A stretch of DNA of 25,578 nt from UBA4719 sp035654835 (GTDB lineage Bacteria; Actinomycetota; Actinomycetes; Actinomycetales; Dermatophilaceae). Position numbers and translations under genes: made by a program. Positions 7,856-16,390 of the stretch are shown here, one piece after another (within the stretch, counting starts at the first letter, position 1; every line of letters begins with the position of its first letter). Below the pieces are notes generated by a model. It was not told the DNA's origin. It made no database searches and was given only the letters and a program-made list of their open reading frames with translations. The stretch lies in contig DASRVZ010000245.1 of the NCBI GenBank assembly GCA_035654835.1, forward strand, positions 1-25,578, written 5' to 3'.

Positions 7856-9691
7856 TCAAGAGTAGAGCGCGTCCAGCTCACCCTTGAACTTCTCGGCCAC
7901 GATCTTGCGTTTGAGCTTCATGCTGGGGGTCAGATCGCCGTCGTCGATCGAGAGGTCCCGAGGCAAGATTATGAACTTCTTGATGGTCTCCCAGCGGTTC
8001 AGCTTGGCGTTGAGCTCGTCGACGTAGCCCTGAACCATCTCGCGCGCCGCGGGCGACGTGACGATCTCGGCATACGACTTGTCGGCCAGGTCGTTCTCGG
8101 CCGCCCAGCCGACGATGGCGTCGGCGTCGAGAGTGATGAGCGCGGACACGAAGTTGCGTCCGTCACCATGGACGATCAGCTGGCTGGCATAGGGACACAC
8201 CCCCTTGAAGATCGTCTCGATCGCGGACGGGGCGACGTACTTGCCGCCGGAGGTCTTGAACATGTCCTTCTTGCGGTCGGTGATCCGCAGGAAACCACGC
8301 TCGTCCAGGTTGCCGATGTCCCCCGTGTGCAGCCATCCGTCGCCGTCGACCGCCGCAGCAGTGTCCTCCGGCAGGTTGTGGTAGCCCGTCATGATGCCCG
8401 GGCCCTTGAGCAGGATCTCACCGTCCTCGGCGATCCGGACCTCGGTGCCGGGCATCGGCCAGCCGACACTTCCGAAGACATAGGCGTCCGGCCGGTTGAG
8501 AAAGGACCCGGCGCTGGACTCAGTCAGGCCGTAGCCCTCGAGGATGAGCATGCCTGCGGCGTCGAACCACTCGGCCACCTCGTGGTTGAGGGCCGCCGAG
8601 CCGGAGATGAAGAACCTGATCCTGCCGCCGAACCGGGCGCGAATCTTGTGCAGGACCAGCTTGTCCGCCAGCGCGTACTGGACCTCCAGCAAGCCAGAGG
8701 GCTTGGCCCCGTCAGCGCGCAGAAGGGCAACCTGACGGCCGACCCCGATGGCCCAGTCGAACAGCTTGGCCTTCACACCGCCCTCGGCGCTCATCATGGT
8801 CGTGATCCGGCCGTAGGCCTTTTCGAAGATGCGCGGGGCCGCACCCATGAACGTCGGCGCGACGACCGCCAGGTTGTCGACGATCTTGTCCACACGCCCG
8901 TCGATCACGGTCGGGAAGCCCACCTGCAACGGCATGGTCAGCAGCACCTTGCCGAGCACGTGGGCAAGCGGCAGCCAGAGGTACTGCAGGTCGTCCGAGG
9001 TCAGGATGTCGAGGGCGTCGGCCGCGGCCGACTCATAGGTCCAGCAGTCATGGGACAGCCGAACCCCCTTGGGCAGCCCGGTCGTTCCGGAGGTGTAGAT
9101 GAGCGTGGCGAGATGCTGCGGCTTGATCGCGTCGATCCGGTCATCCACGGCAGACGGCACCCGGGCCAGGTGGTCGGCGCCCAGCTGCTCCAGATCGGCC
9201 AGCGAGATGACCCAGTCGCCATCGGCCGTTCCGTCGAAGGTGATGACCTTGACCACGTCGGGCAGCTGAGCGCGGTTAGCGCGAAGCTTGACGATCTGGG
9301 TGTCGTCTTCGGCGAACACGAGACGGCTCTGGGAGTCGCTGACGATGTAGGTCACGTCGACGGCGGAGGTCGTGGGGTAGATCGTGGTCGTTGCGGCGCC
9401 GGCCAACATGACGGCCAGGTCGGCAATGACCCACTCGTATCGAGTGCTCGACGCGAGCGCCACTCGCTGCTCCGACTCGATGCCCAAGGCCATCAGACCG
9501 GCCGCCAACCGGCGGACGCGGTCATCGGTCTGCGCCCAGGTGACCGACTCCCAGGCTTCTGCCTGCGGGAACCGGAACGCCTCGGCGTCAGGGGACTTCG
9601 TCACCCGATCGACGAACAGATGGGCCACCGAACGGGCCCGATTCTCGATGAGGGAGAGGTCGTTCTGTTCGTCGCTGGCCGAGAAAGGCAT
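7856..9691 (-). CDS. Long-chain fatty-acid-CoA ligase, FadD15 type (AMP-forming)
   Basis: The 611-residue enzyme belongs to the ANL superfamily. It has the ATP-binding motif YTSGTTGLPKG (199-209), the GYGLTESS adenylate motif (386-393), the hinge region HTGDIGNLDERGFLRITDRK (455-474) and the catalytic-lysine tail near the C-terminus (LTPSMKLKRK). It activates fatty acids to acyl-CoA through an acyl-AMP and acts in the cytoplasm or at the membrane. It lacks a signal peptide. The start at ATG 9691 is supported by CAGGAG six bases upstream; the open frame continues to 9820 but that part has no such site and would overlap rodA. It lies between rodA and the radical SAM gene. Substrate chain length cannot be told from the sequence. 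Confidence 0.9.
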   Translation of the reverse strand: MPFSASDEQNDLSLIENRARSVAHLFVDRVTKSPDAEAFRFPQAEAWESVTWAQTDDRVRRLAAGLMALGIESEQRVALASSTRYEWVIADLAVMLAGAATTTIYPTTSAVDVTYIVSDSQSRLVFAEDDTQIVKLRANRAQLPDVVKVITFDGTADGDWVISLADLEQLGADHLARVPSAVDDRIDAIKPQHLATLIYTSGTTGLPKGVRLSHDCWTYESAAADALDILTSDDLQYLWLPLAHVLGKVLLTMPLQVGFPTVIDGRVDKIVDNLAVVAPTFMGAAPRIFEKAYGRITTMMSAEGGVKAKLFDWAIGVGRQVALLRADGAKPSGLLEVQYALADKLVLHKIRARFGGRIRFFISGSAALNHEVAEWFDAAGMLILEGYGLTESSAGSFLNRPDAYVFGSVGWPMPGTEVRIAEDGEILLKGPGIMTGYHNLPEDTAAAVDGDGWLHTGDIGNLDERGFLRITDRKKDMFKTSGGKYVAPSAIETIFKGVCPYASQLIVHGDGRNFVSALITLDADAIVGWAAENDLADKSYAEIVTSPAAREMVQGYVDELNAKLNRWETIKKFIILPRDLSIDDGDLTPSMKLKRKIVAEKFKGELDALYS

Positions 9692-9755
9692 GGTCGCTCC
9701 TGGGTGTGATGGTCCTACGTAGTCGTAATGCACGACACTAGTGCTCAGGGCAGGC

Positions 9756-10883
9756 TCACGGTCGGCGAATTGACGACAAGTGCGCGTTGTTGACCAGGCC
9801 GAGAGCCGCCCAGCCCGCAAACATGCTCGAGCCGCCGTACGACACGAAGGGCAGCGGCAGCCCGGTCACCGGCGTGATGCCCAGGTTCATCCCCACGTTC
9901 TCGAAGACCTGGAAGGTGAACCAGCAGGCGACGCCGATCGCGACCAGCCGGCCGAAGGAGTCTTTGGTTCGGAGCGCGATCATCAGCGTGCGGACGACCA
10001 GGAAGCCGAGGACCAGCAGCAGCCCAGCGCTGCCCAGGAAGCCGACCTCCTCCCCTGCCACCGAGAACACGAAGTCGGTCTGCTGGAACGGGATGAACCC
10101 GCCCTGGGTCTGACGGCCCTGGAACAGGCCCTGGCCCTGCCACCCGCCGGAACCGATCGCGATACGGACCTGGCGGGTCTGGTAGCCGATCCCCTGGGGG
10201 TCGGCGGAGGGGTTGGCGAAGGCGACCAGCCGGTCGCGCTGATAAGGACTCAGCACCGGCGTCGTGAGGGCCACGGTGATGCCCAAAGCCAGCACGGCCA
10301 GAACCCCGAACACCCAGCGTTTCGGGGCGCCGGACACCGCGATCACACCGACGGCGAGCGCGCCCAGGACGAGGGCGGAGCCGAGGTCGGGCTGCAGCAT
10401 GACCAGGCCGATCGGTATGCCGGCCACGACCCACGCGAGCGCGACGTCACGATGCGAGGGTGACTGGTCTCGTTCACCCCGCTCGGCGAGGATGACCGCC
10501 AGGCCTACGCAGAGCGCCACCTTGGCGAGCTCCGAGGGCTGGATGGAGAACCCGGCCGGCAGCCGGACCCACGAGTGCGAGCCGTTGATCGTGGAGCCGA
10601 GCGGCGTGAGGACAAGGACCAGCCCGGCGACCGAGGCGAGATAGAGCCAGGGGGCGTAGGCCCGCAGCCCCCGGAAGTCCACCCGGGTGACCGCTGCCGC
10701 CAGGCCAAGACCGATGCCGGTGTTGATCAGGTGACGGGCGAGGTACGTGGAACCGGACTGGTGGCGCGTGGCAGACCAGACCAGCAGCGCTCCGATGAGG
10801 GAGAGCCCGAGGCCACCGATGAGCAGACCCCAGTCCGAGCGGGACCAGATCAGGGTGGCGGGCCGGGTCTGCGTCGACGTCAT
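9756..10883 (-). CDS. rodA: RodA/FtsW-family peptidoglycan glycosyltransferase (SEDS), RodA-like
   Basis: This 375-residue SEDS protein has about ten membrane helices and the family motifs IQPSELAK (114-121), QTDFVFSVAGEEVGFLG (with the conserved Asp before the FVFSVAGEE stretch) and PFVSYGGSS (345-353). SEDS proteins polymerise lipid II into glycan strands with a class B PBP; the short N-terminus and small size fit RodA rather than FtsW. It starts 27 bp after ribF. The usual neighbours mreBCD and a class B PBP are not in the window, so its partner is elsewhere or it has been moved. The ribosome-binding site is weak. The family call is firm, and RodA versus FtsW is likely but unproven. Confidence 0.88.
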   Translation of the reverse strand: MTSTQTRPATLIWSRSDWGLLIGGLGLSLIGALLVWSATRHQSGSTYLARHLINTGIGLGLAAAVTRVDFRGLRAYAPWLYLASVAGLVLVLTPLGSTINGSHSWVRLPAGFSIQPSELAKVALCVGLAVILAERGERDQSPSHRDVALAWVVAGIPIGLVMLQPDLGSALVLGALAVGVIAVSGAPKRWVFGVLAVLALGITVALTTPVLSPYQRDRLVAFANPSADPQGIGYQTRQVRIAIGSGGWQGQGLFQGRQTQGGFIPFQQTDFVFSVAGEEVGFLGSAGLLLVLGFLVVRTLMIALRTKDSFGRLVAIGVACWFTFQVFENVGMNLGITPVTGLPLPFVSYGGSSMFAGWAALGLVNNAHLSSIRRP

Positions 10884-10910
10884 GCGGGCACGGACAGGTC
10901 AGTGTTCGGG

Positions 10911-11888
10911 TCAGGTGGCGGCGATGGAGGACAGCACCGTCCGACAGCGCTCGACGTCGTCGGCAATCTTTGCCAACAAGGTCTCGATGGAGTCGAACTT
11001 CTCGGTCGGACGGAGCCGTTCGACGAACTCGACGCACACGTTCTCACCGTAGAGATCGAGATCGCTGCGATCCAGGACGTAGGCCTCGACACGGCGCTGT
11101 GTGCCCCCGAACGTCGGATTGGTCCCGATCGAGATCGCGGCAGGCAGCTTGTGATCCGGGTTGCGCTCGGGCAGCGACGGTCGGACCAGCCAGCCGGCGT
11201 AGACGCCGTCGGCCGGGGTCAGCCCCGCCGAGCTCTGAGTCAGGTTCGCCGTGGGGTAACCGAGCTCGCGTCCGCGGTGGTCGCCATGCACGACCTCACC
11301 GGCGACCCGATGTGGGCGCCCCAGGATCTCGGTCGCCCCTGACACGTCGCCGGCGGTTACCAGAGCGCGCACCCGGCTGGATGACCAGCGGCCGCCCTCG
11401 CCGATGTCGGTGAGGGTGAGAACCTCGAAGCCGTGCTTGGCGCCGAGCTGGCGCAGCGTCCGGACGTCGCCGGAGTTGCGAACGCCGAATCGGGTGTCCT
11501 CTCCGACCACGACCAGGCTTGCGCCCAGCGCCTTGACGAACACGTCGACGACGAAACGCTCGGGGGTCCACAGGGCGAGCTCGCGGGTGAACTCCATGAC
11601 CAGCACCGCATCGAGCCCGGTGCGCGAGAGGAGCTCGAGGCGCTGCTCGGGGGAGGTGATGATCTGCGGCGCACGCTCAGGGTGAAGGACAGCGACGGGG
11701 TGCGGCTGGAACGTCACCGCAACGGCATGAGTGCCATCTGGGCCACGGTCGCGGGCCTTCTGGACGATGGTGGCCAACACGGCCTGATGACCCTTGTGCA
11801 CGCCATCGAAGTTGCCCAGCGTCACCACGCTCGGGCCGTAGCCCTGGGGGATCTGGGAGAGGTCGGTCCATCGCAGCACGAGGGACAC
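10911..11888 (-). CDS. ribF: Bifunctional riboflavin kinase / FAD synthetase
   Basis: The 325-residue protein makes FMN from riboflavin and FAD from FMN. The N-terminal nucleotidyltransferase domain has TLGNFDGVHKGH (23-34), FQPHP, and the WSSSRVR motif (168-174). The C-terminal flavokinase domain has GYPTANL (210-216). I chose GTG 11888, one base after the truB stop (TAG at 11892-11890), because it gives the usual length and N-terminus (VLRWTDLSQIP). The frame is open further upstream inside truB but that part is not family-like. A second in-frame GTG lies three codons downstream. The near-overlap implies coupled translation with truB, a common actinobacterial order. Confidence 0.93.
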   Translation of the reverse strand: MSLVLRWTDLSQIPQGYGPSVVTLGNFDGVHKGHQAVLATIVQKARDRGPDGTHAVAVTFQPHPVAVLHPERAPQIITSPEQRLELLSRTGLDAVLVMEFTRELALWTPERFVVDVFVKALGASLVVVGEDTRFGVRNSGDVRTLRQLGAKHGFEVLTLTDIGEGGRWSSSRVRALVTAGDVSGATEILGRPHRVAGEVVHGDHRGRELGYPTANLTQSSAGLTPADGVYAGWLVRPSLPERNPDHKLPAAISIGTNPTFGGTQRRVEAYVLDRSDLDLYGENVCVEFVERLRPTEKFDSIETLLAKIADDVERCRTVLSSIAAT

Positions 11889-11889
11889 T

Positions 11890-12804
11890 CTACGAACCCG
11901 AGGGCGCGAACACGACGCGGGCCTTGGCCAGCGAGCCGCTCTCGTCCAGCATGGCCACCAGATGCCCCTCAGGCGCGAAGGCGGCAACCAGCTCGTCGTG
12001 GCCGTCGGAGAGCGACGGGATACGCTGTCCGTAGCCGACGGCGGTCGCTTCCGCGGCGGTCAGCTCGCGGACGGCGAAGGAGGTCCGTGCCGCGTCCGCC
12101 AGCGTGATCACCGGTATGGCGTCCGCCTCGCTCGCCATCTCGAGCTCCGTGAGCGACCGTGCGACGTCGAGCCCGAACAGCCCGACGCGGGTGCGACGCA
12201 GGGCGGTGAGGTGCCCGCCCACACCCAGGGCGGCGCCAAGGTCGCGTGCCAGGGCTCGGACGTACGTCCCGGACGAGACGTCGACCACAACATCGAGGTC
12301 CCAGACCAGATGGCCATGAACGGTCTTCGGCCGTTGATCGAGGACGTCGAACCTGCTGATGGTGACCGTACGCGCGGGCAGGACGACGTCCTGTCCCGCA
12401 CGCACCCGTGAATACGATCGTTGCCCGTCCACCTTGATCGCGCTGACCGCACTGGGCACCTGGGCGATCTGGCCGGTGAGTGCGGCCACCCCGTGCTGAA
12501 CCGCCTCGACGGTCAGCCCCGAGACATCGTGGGAGGTCGCGATCTCGCCGTCTGCGTCATCGGTGATGGTGGACTGACCGAGCCGGATCGTCGCGGTGTA
12601 GGTCTTGTCGGTGCCGACGAGGAATGTCAGCAGCTTGGTGGCGCGATTGATGCCCAGCACGAGGACTCCGGTGGCCATCGGGTCCAGAGTCCCGGCATGC
12701 CCGACCTTTCGGGTGCCACACAGACGTCGACAGCGCGCGACGACGTCGTGACTCGTCCAGCCAGCCGGTTTGTCGACGATCAGCAGCCCGTCAGGCGTGG
12801 TCAT
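11890..12804 (-). CDS. truB: tRNA pseudouridine(55) synthase TruB
   Basis: The 304-residue enzyme forms pseudouridine 55 in the T-loop of tRNAs. It has the N-terminal GLLIVDKPAGWTSHDVV (6-22) and the catalytic motif HAGTLDPMATG with Asp41, followed by the KTYTATIRLG segment. A short C-terminal region follows, as in actinobacterial TruB. The ATG at 12804 overlaps the rbfA stop (ATGA), so the two are probably translationally coupled; ribF begins one base after its stop. Confidence 0.95.
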   Translation of the reverse strand: MTTPDGLLIVDKPAGWTSHDVVARCRRLCGTRKVGHAGTLDPMATGVLVLGINRATKLLTFLVGTDKTYTATIRLGQSTITDDADGEIATSHDVSGLTVEAVQHGVAALTGQIAQVPSAVSAIKVDGQRSYSRVRAGQDVVLPARTVTISRFDVLDQRPKTVHGHLVWDLDVVVDVSSGTYVRALARDLGAALGVGGHLTALRRTRVGLFGLDVARSLTELEMASEADAIPVITLADAARTSFAVRELTAAEATAVGYGQRIPSLSDGHDELVAAFAPEGHLVAMLDESGSLAKARVVFAPSGS

Positions 12805-13310
12805 GCGCCGGCGGCGTCATCTTTGCCGCCGTGGTCGCTCTGCTCGACAGCCTCAACGTCAGCGTCAGCCTCAGCCTCGTCCGGGTTGTCGTCGACCGGC
12901 TTCTTGTACGGGTCGGCGTCACCGGCATACGTCGCGCCGGCCCTGGCCGCCGCCACTGCAGCGTCCTGCTGCTTGGCGGTGAGGAGCAGATCCTCAAGGT
13001 GGGCCGCGCCATCAGGCAGCGCGTCGGGGATGAACTCCAGCGTCGGAGTGAGCCGGATGCCGATGCCTTTGCCCACCGCCGAGCGGAGCTTGCCCTTGGC
13101 CGACTCGAGCGCCAGCGCGGTTTCGGCGCGTTCGGCCTCACCGCCGAAGACCGTGTAGAACACGGAGGCATTCTGCAGGTCACCGGTCACCCGGACGTCA
13201 GTGATCGTGATGAAGCCGAGCCGCTCGTCCTTGACGCGGTACTCCAGCGTCTCGGCAACCAGCACCTTGATGCGGTCGGCAATCTTCTTCGCGCGTGCCG
13301 GATCGGCCAT
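12801..13310 (-). CDS. rbfA: 30S ribosome-binding factor A
   Basis: RbfA is a KH-type RNA-binding protein that helps mature the 5' end of 16S rRNA in the 30S subunit. This 169-residue copy has the family start RAKKIADRIKVLVAETLEY, the GFITITDVRVTGDLQNASVF strand-turn region and LEFIPD. Residues past about 120 form an acidic, low-complexity tail (DNPDEAEADADVEAVE), typical of actinobacterial versions. It starts at ATG 13310, 155 bp after infB; DUF503, often found between these two genes in actinobacteria, is not present. Confidence 0.94.
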   Translation of the reverse strand: MADPARAKKIADRIKVLVAETLEYRVKDERLGFITITDVRVTGDLQNASVFYTVFGGEAERAETALALESAKGKLRSAVGKGIGIRLTPTLEFIPDALPDGAAHLEDLLLTAKQQDAAVAAARAGATYAGDADPYKKPVDDNPDEAEADADVEAVEQSDHGGKDDAAGA

Positions 13311-13418
13311 GGTGTTTACGCTCCTACAGAGTTACAGGCTCCGAAGTGGCAGCCTATGAATTGGTGCGGCGGGCAGGCGCTCTCCCCGCGGCGTACGGCT
13401 GAGCCTCTCGCCCAAGGC

Positions 13419-13450
13419 CGGCCACGCGGGTATGGGGGCCCGCGTGGCCG
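13419..13450 (-). terminator. 12-bp-stem GC-rich hairpin after infB
   Basis: CGGCCACGCGGG (13419-13430) pairs perfectly with CCCGCGTGGCCG (13439-13450) across an 8-base loop, 15 bp after the infB stop. There is no T-tract on either side. It may reduce readthrough into rbfA or protect the upstream message, rather than fully terminate. The rest of the 155-bp infB-rbfA gap shows no gene. Confidence 0.5.
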
Positions 13451-13465
13451 CGACGGTGAGACTGG

Positions 13466-16324
13466 TCAGGTGCGCGGGATCTCGCGCATCTCGTGGGTCT
13501 CGATGACGTCGTCAACCCTGATGTCGTTGAAGCTGCCCAGGTTGATACCGCACTCGAAGCCCTCGCGAACCTCGGTCACATCGTCCTTGAAACGACGCAG
13601 ACCGGTGATCTCGATGCCTTCGCCAACGACGACACCGTCACGGATGATCCGTGCCTTGGTGCCGCGCTTGATCTCGCCGGAGCGGATCAGCGAACCTGCG
13701 ACGTTGCCGAACTTGGAGGACCTGAAGACCTCGCGCACCTCGGCGGTGCCCAGCTGGATCTCTTCGTACTCCGGCTTGAGCATGCCCTTGAGCGCTGCCT
13801 CGATGTCCTCGATCGCCGAGTAGATGACCGAGTAGAAGCGCATGTCCACGCCCTCGCGGTCGGCCAGCTCGGCCACCCGCTCGGCCGGCTTGACGTTGAA
13901 GCCGATGATGATGGCGCTGTCGACCGTCGCCAGGTTGACGTCGTTCTGCGTGATCGCGCCCACCCCGCGGTGGATGATCCGCAGGTCGACCTCTTCGCCG
14001 ACGTCGATCTTGAGCAGCGCGTCCTCGAGCGCCTCGACAGAACCCGACACATCACCCTTGAGGATGAGGTTGAGGTTGTCGACCTTGCCCGCAGCGAGGG
14101 CCTCGTTGAGGTCCTCAAGGCTGATCCGCTTGCGACGCTTGGCCAGGCTGGCCGCGCGCTGAGCGGCTTCGCGACGCTCGGCGATCTGACGAGCGGTGCG
14201 GTCGTCGGGTGCCACCAGGAACGTGTCACCGGCGCCGGGCACGGAGGTCAGACCGAGCACCATGACCGGACGCGAAGGCGTGGCCTCCTCGACCGTGTCG
14301 CCGTGCTCGTTCAGCATGGCGCGGACGCGGCCGTAGCCACCGCCGGCCACGATGGAGTCACCGATGCGAAGCGTTCCGGACTGGACCAGCACCGTGGCGA
14401 CAGGGCCACGACCCTTGTCGAGGTGGGCTTCGATCGCCACGCCGCGCGCGTCCTTGTTGGGGTTGGCCCGCAGGTCGAGCGCCGCATCGGCAGTCAGGAG
14501 CACTGCCTCAAGAAGCGTGTCGATGTTCGTGTGCTCCTTGGCAGAGACGTTGACGAACATCGTCTCGCCGCCGTACTCCTCTGCCACCAGGTTGTATTCG
14601 GTGAGCTGTTGGCGGACCTTGTCGGGGGTTGCCCCCTCCTTGTCCACCTTGTTGACGGCGACCACGATCGGCACACCGGCGGCCTGGGCGTGGTTGAGTG
14701 CCTCGATCGTCTGAGGCATCACGCCGTCATCGGCGGCGACCACGAGGATCGCGATGTCCGTGACCCTGGCACCTCGCGCACGCATCGCCGTGAAGGCCTC
14801 GTGACCGGGAGTGTCAATGAACGTGATGGGACGTTCGATGCCCTCGTGATGCGAGAGGACCTGGTAGGCACCGATGTGCTGGGTGATGCCACCCGCTTCG
14901 CTCTGCTGGACCTTCGCGGAACGGATCGCGTCGAGCAAGCGGGTCTTTCCGTGGTCGACGTGACCCATGACGGTGACGACCGGCGGACGAGCCTTGAGGT
15001 CCTCTTCGCCCTCTTCGGCCAGCTCGGCGTCGAGGTCGATGTTGAACTGTCCCAGCAGCTCGCGCTCCTCGTCCTCAGGTGACACGACCTCGATCTCATA
15101 ACCGAGCTCGTTCCCGAGCATTCGGAACGTGTCTTCGTCCAGAGACTGCGTGGCTGTGGCCATCTCACCCAGATGGATGAGCACCGTGACCAGACTCGCA
15201 GGATTGGCGCTGATCTTGTCGGCGAAGTCGGTCAGCGAGGCACCACGACGCACGCGGATGACGGTCTTGCCGTCGCCGCGGGGAACCGATACACCGCCGA
15301 GCGACGGGGCCTGCATCTGCTCGAACTCCTGACGCTTCGCGCGCTTGGACTTGCGTCCGCGAACGGGACGTCCGCCGCCACGGCCAAAGGCACCTTGGGT
15401 GCCACCGCGGCCACCGGGCCCACCAGGACGACCGCCACCGCCACCGGGACGACCAGCGAAACCGCCACCCGCTCCGGGACGACCAGGCGCGCCGCCACGA
15501 GCGGGGCGGTCACCGGGGCGTCCGACTGCAGCACGATCGGGCATCATTCCGGGGTTCGGACGTGGCCCGCCCGGGCGGGGGCCACCGGCGCCCGCGGGAG
15601 CCGGACGGCCACCCTGCGGACGGGGCATGCCCTGGCTGGGAGCAAACGGGTTGTTGCCGGGACGAGCAGCAGGCGTCGCCTCGCGGCCCTCACTGGTCTC
15701 ACCGCGGGGTTCACGGCTCTCGCGGTCACCTCGAGGCATGCCCTGGCTCGGCGCGAACGGGTTGTTGCCGGGTCGGGGAGCCCCAGGACGGGGACCTGGA
15801 CGAGTGGCGTCGCCACCGCCTTCGCGCGCCGCAGGCACCTCGGGGGCACCGGGGGCACCGGCCTTGGCGGCGGCGGTCTTGGGAACAGCAGTCGTGGGGA
15901 CAGTGCTCTCCGGGACGTCGGCGAACGGACGGGTGACCGGCTTGGGCCCAGGCGTGGGAGCGCCAGGACGCGATGGAGCTTCGGGTGCGCTCACGGCGGC
16001 TGGGGCGGCGACCTGCACCGTCGGAGCACCAGGAGCCTCTGTGGCAGTCACCGCGGTGACGGTCGCATCAGGGGCCGCGGCAGCGCCGGGCTTGGCCGCA
16101 GACTTCTTGGCGGTGGACGCCGAGCCGGCCTTGGCACCGGTATCAGGACCACCGGCGGAAGTCAGGTGTGCGGGGAACGTCTCGCGAATCTTGCGGACGA
16201 CTGGGGGTTCAATGGTCGACGATGCCGACCGGACGAACTCGCCCTGTTCTTTCAAATGGTTGAGCAATATCTTGCTCTCGACTCCGAGCTCTTTTGCGAG
16301 CTCGTAGACCCGGACCTTAGCCAC
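13466..16324 (-). CDS. infB: Translation initiation factor IF-2
   Basis: IF-2 is the GTPase that brings initiator tRNA to the ribosome. The 952-residue protein has an N-terminal IF2_N helix region (1-50, MAKVRVYELAKELGV), a Pro/Gly/Arg-rich unstructured stretch (about 55-335), a second IF2_N-like region (about 355-410), then the G domain: GHVDHGKT (454-461), DTPGHEAF (504-511) and NKVD (558-561), with domains II-IV after it. The long Gly-Pro stretch is typical of actinobacterial IF-2. It contains a duplicated 15-residue unit. The GTG at 16324 is preceded by GAAGGAG with a 4-base gap. It follows ylxR by 66 bp; the leader holds a hairpin, listed separately. Confidence 0.96.
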   Translation of the reverse strand: MAKVRVYELAKELGVESKILLNHLKEQGEFVRSASSTIEPPVVRKIRETFPAHLTSAGGPDTGAKAGSASTAKKSAAKPGAAAAPDATVTAVTATEAPGAPTVQVAAPAAVSAPEAPSRPGAPTPGPKPVTRPFADVPESTVPTTAVPKTAAAKAGAPGAPEVPAAREGGGDATRPGPRPGAPRPGNNPFAPSQGMPRGDRESREPRGETSEGREATPAARPGNNPFAPSQGMPRPQGGRPAPAGAGGPRPGGPRPNPGMMPDRAAVGRPGDRPARGGAPGRPGAGGGFAGRPGGGGGRPGGPGGRGGTQGAFGRGGGRPVRGRKSKRAKRQEFEQMQAPSLGGVSVPRGDGKTVIRVRRGASLTDFADKISANPASLVTVLIHLGEMATATQSLDEDTFRMLGNELGYEIEVVSPEDEERELLGQFNIDLDAELAEEGEEDLKARPPVVTVMGHVDHGKTRLLDAIRSAKVQQSEAGGITQHIGAYQVLSHHEGIERPITFIDTPGHEAFTAMRARGARVTDIAILVVAADDGVMPQTIEALNHAQAAGVPIVVAVNKVDKEGATPDKVRQQLTEYNLVAEEYGGETMFVNVSAKEHTNIDTLLEAVLLTADAALDLRANPNKDARGVAIEAHLDKGRGPVATVLVQSGTLRIGDSIVAGGGYGRVRAMLNEHGDTVEEATPSRPVMVLGLTSVPGAGDTFLVAPDDRTARQIAERREAAQRAASLAKRRKRISLEDLNEALAAGKVDNLNLILKGDVSGSVEALEDALLKIDVGEEVDLRIIHRGVGAITQNDVNLATVDSAIIIGFNVKPAERVAELADREGVDMRFYSVIYSAIEDIEAALKGMLKPEYEEIQLGTAEVREVFRSSKFGNVAGSLIRSGEIKRGTKARIIRDGVVVGEGIEITGLRRFKDDVTEVREGFECGINLGSFNDIRVDDVIETHEMREIPRT
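15620..15775. repeat. Two 45-bp near-identical units in the IF-2 low-complexity region
   Basis: The segments 15731-15775 and 15620-15664 both code for RPGNNPFAPSQGMPR (residues 184-198 and 221-235). The DNA differs at a few synonymous positions, so the duplication is not very recent or the peptide is under selection. Confidence 0.8.
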
Positions 16325-16328
16325 GTTT

Positions 16329-16361
16329 CTCCTTCATCTTTGGCCCGGGCAAGAGATGAAG
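16329..16361 (-). promoter_or_regulatory. infB leader hairpin overlapping the Shine-Dalgarno sequence
   Basis: On the minus strand CTTCATCT (16361-16354) pairs perfectly with AGATGAAG (16339-16332), with extra inner pairing (TTG with CAA) around CCCGGGC. The 3' arm shares three bases with the AAGGAG ribosome-binding site (16334-16329) of infB. Folding could therefore limit IF-2 translation. It might equally be incidental, or a weak barrier to transcription after ylxR. Confidence 0.4.
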
Positions 16362-16390
16362 CGCGGACCGTCGTTAGTGCTGGGTGTTGC

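Noticed and set aside
6049..9709. Very long plus-strand open frames (over 600 codons each) opposite the radical SAM and fadD15-like genes
   Set aside because: They are antisense shadows in high-GC DNA. Their codon pattern follows the real genes on the other strand, and the products are Arg/Gly/His-rich with no recognisable domain.
13493..15082. 529-codon plus-strand open frame opposite infB
   Set aside because: It is antisense to the strongly conserved IF-2 GTPase domains and shows no domain of its own.
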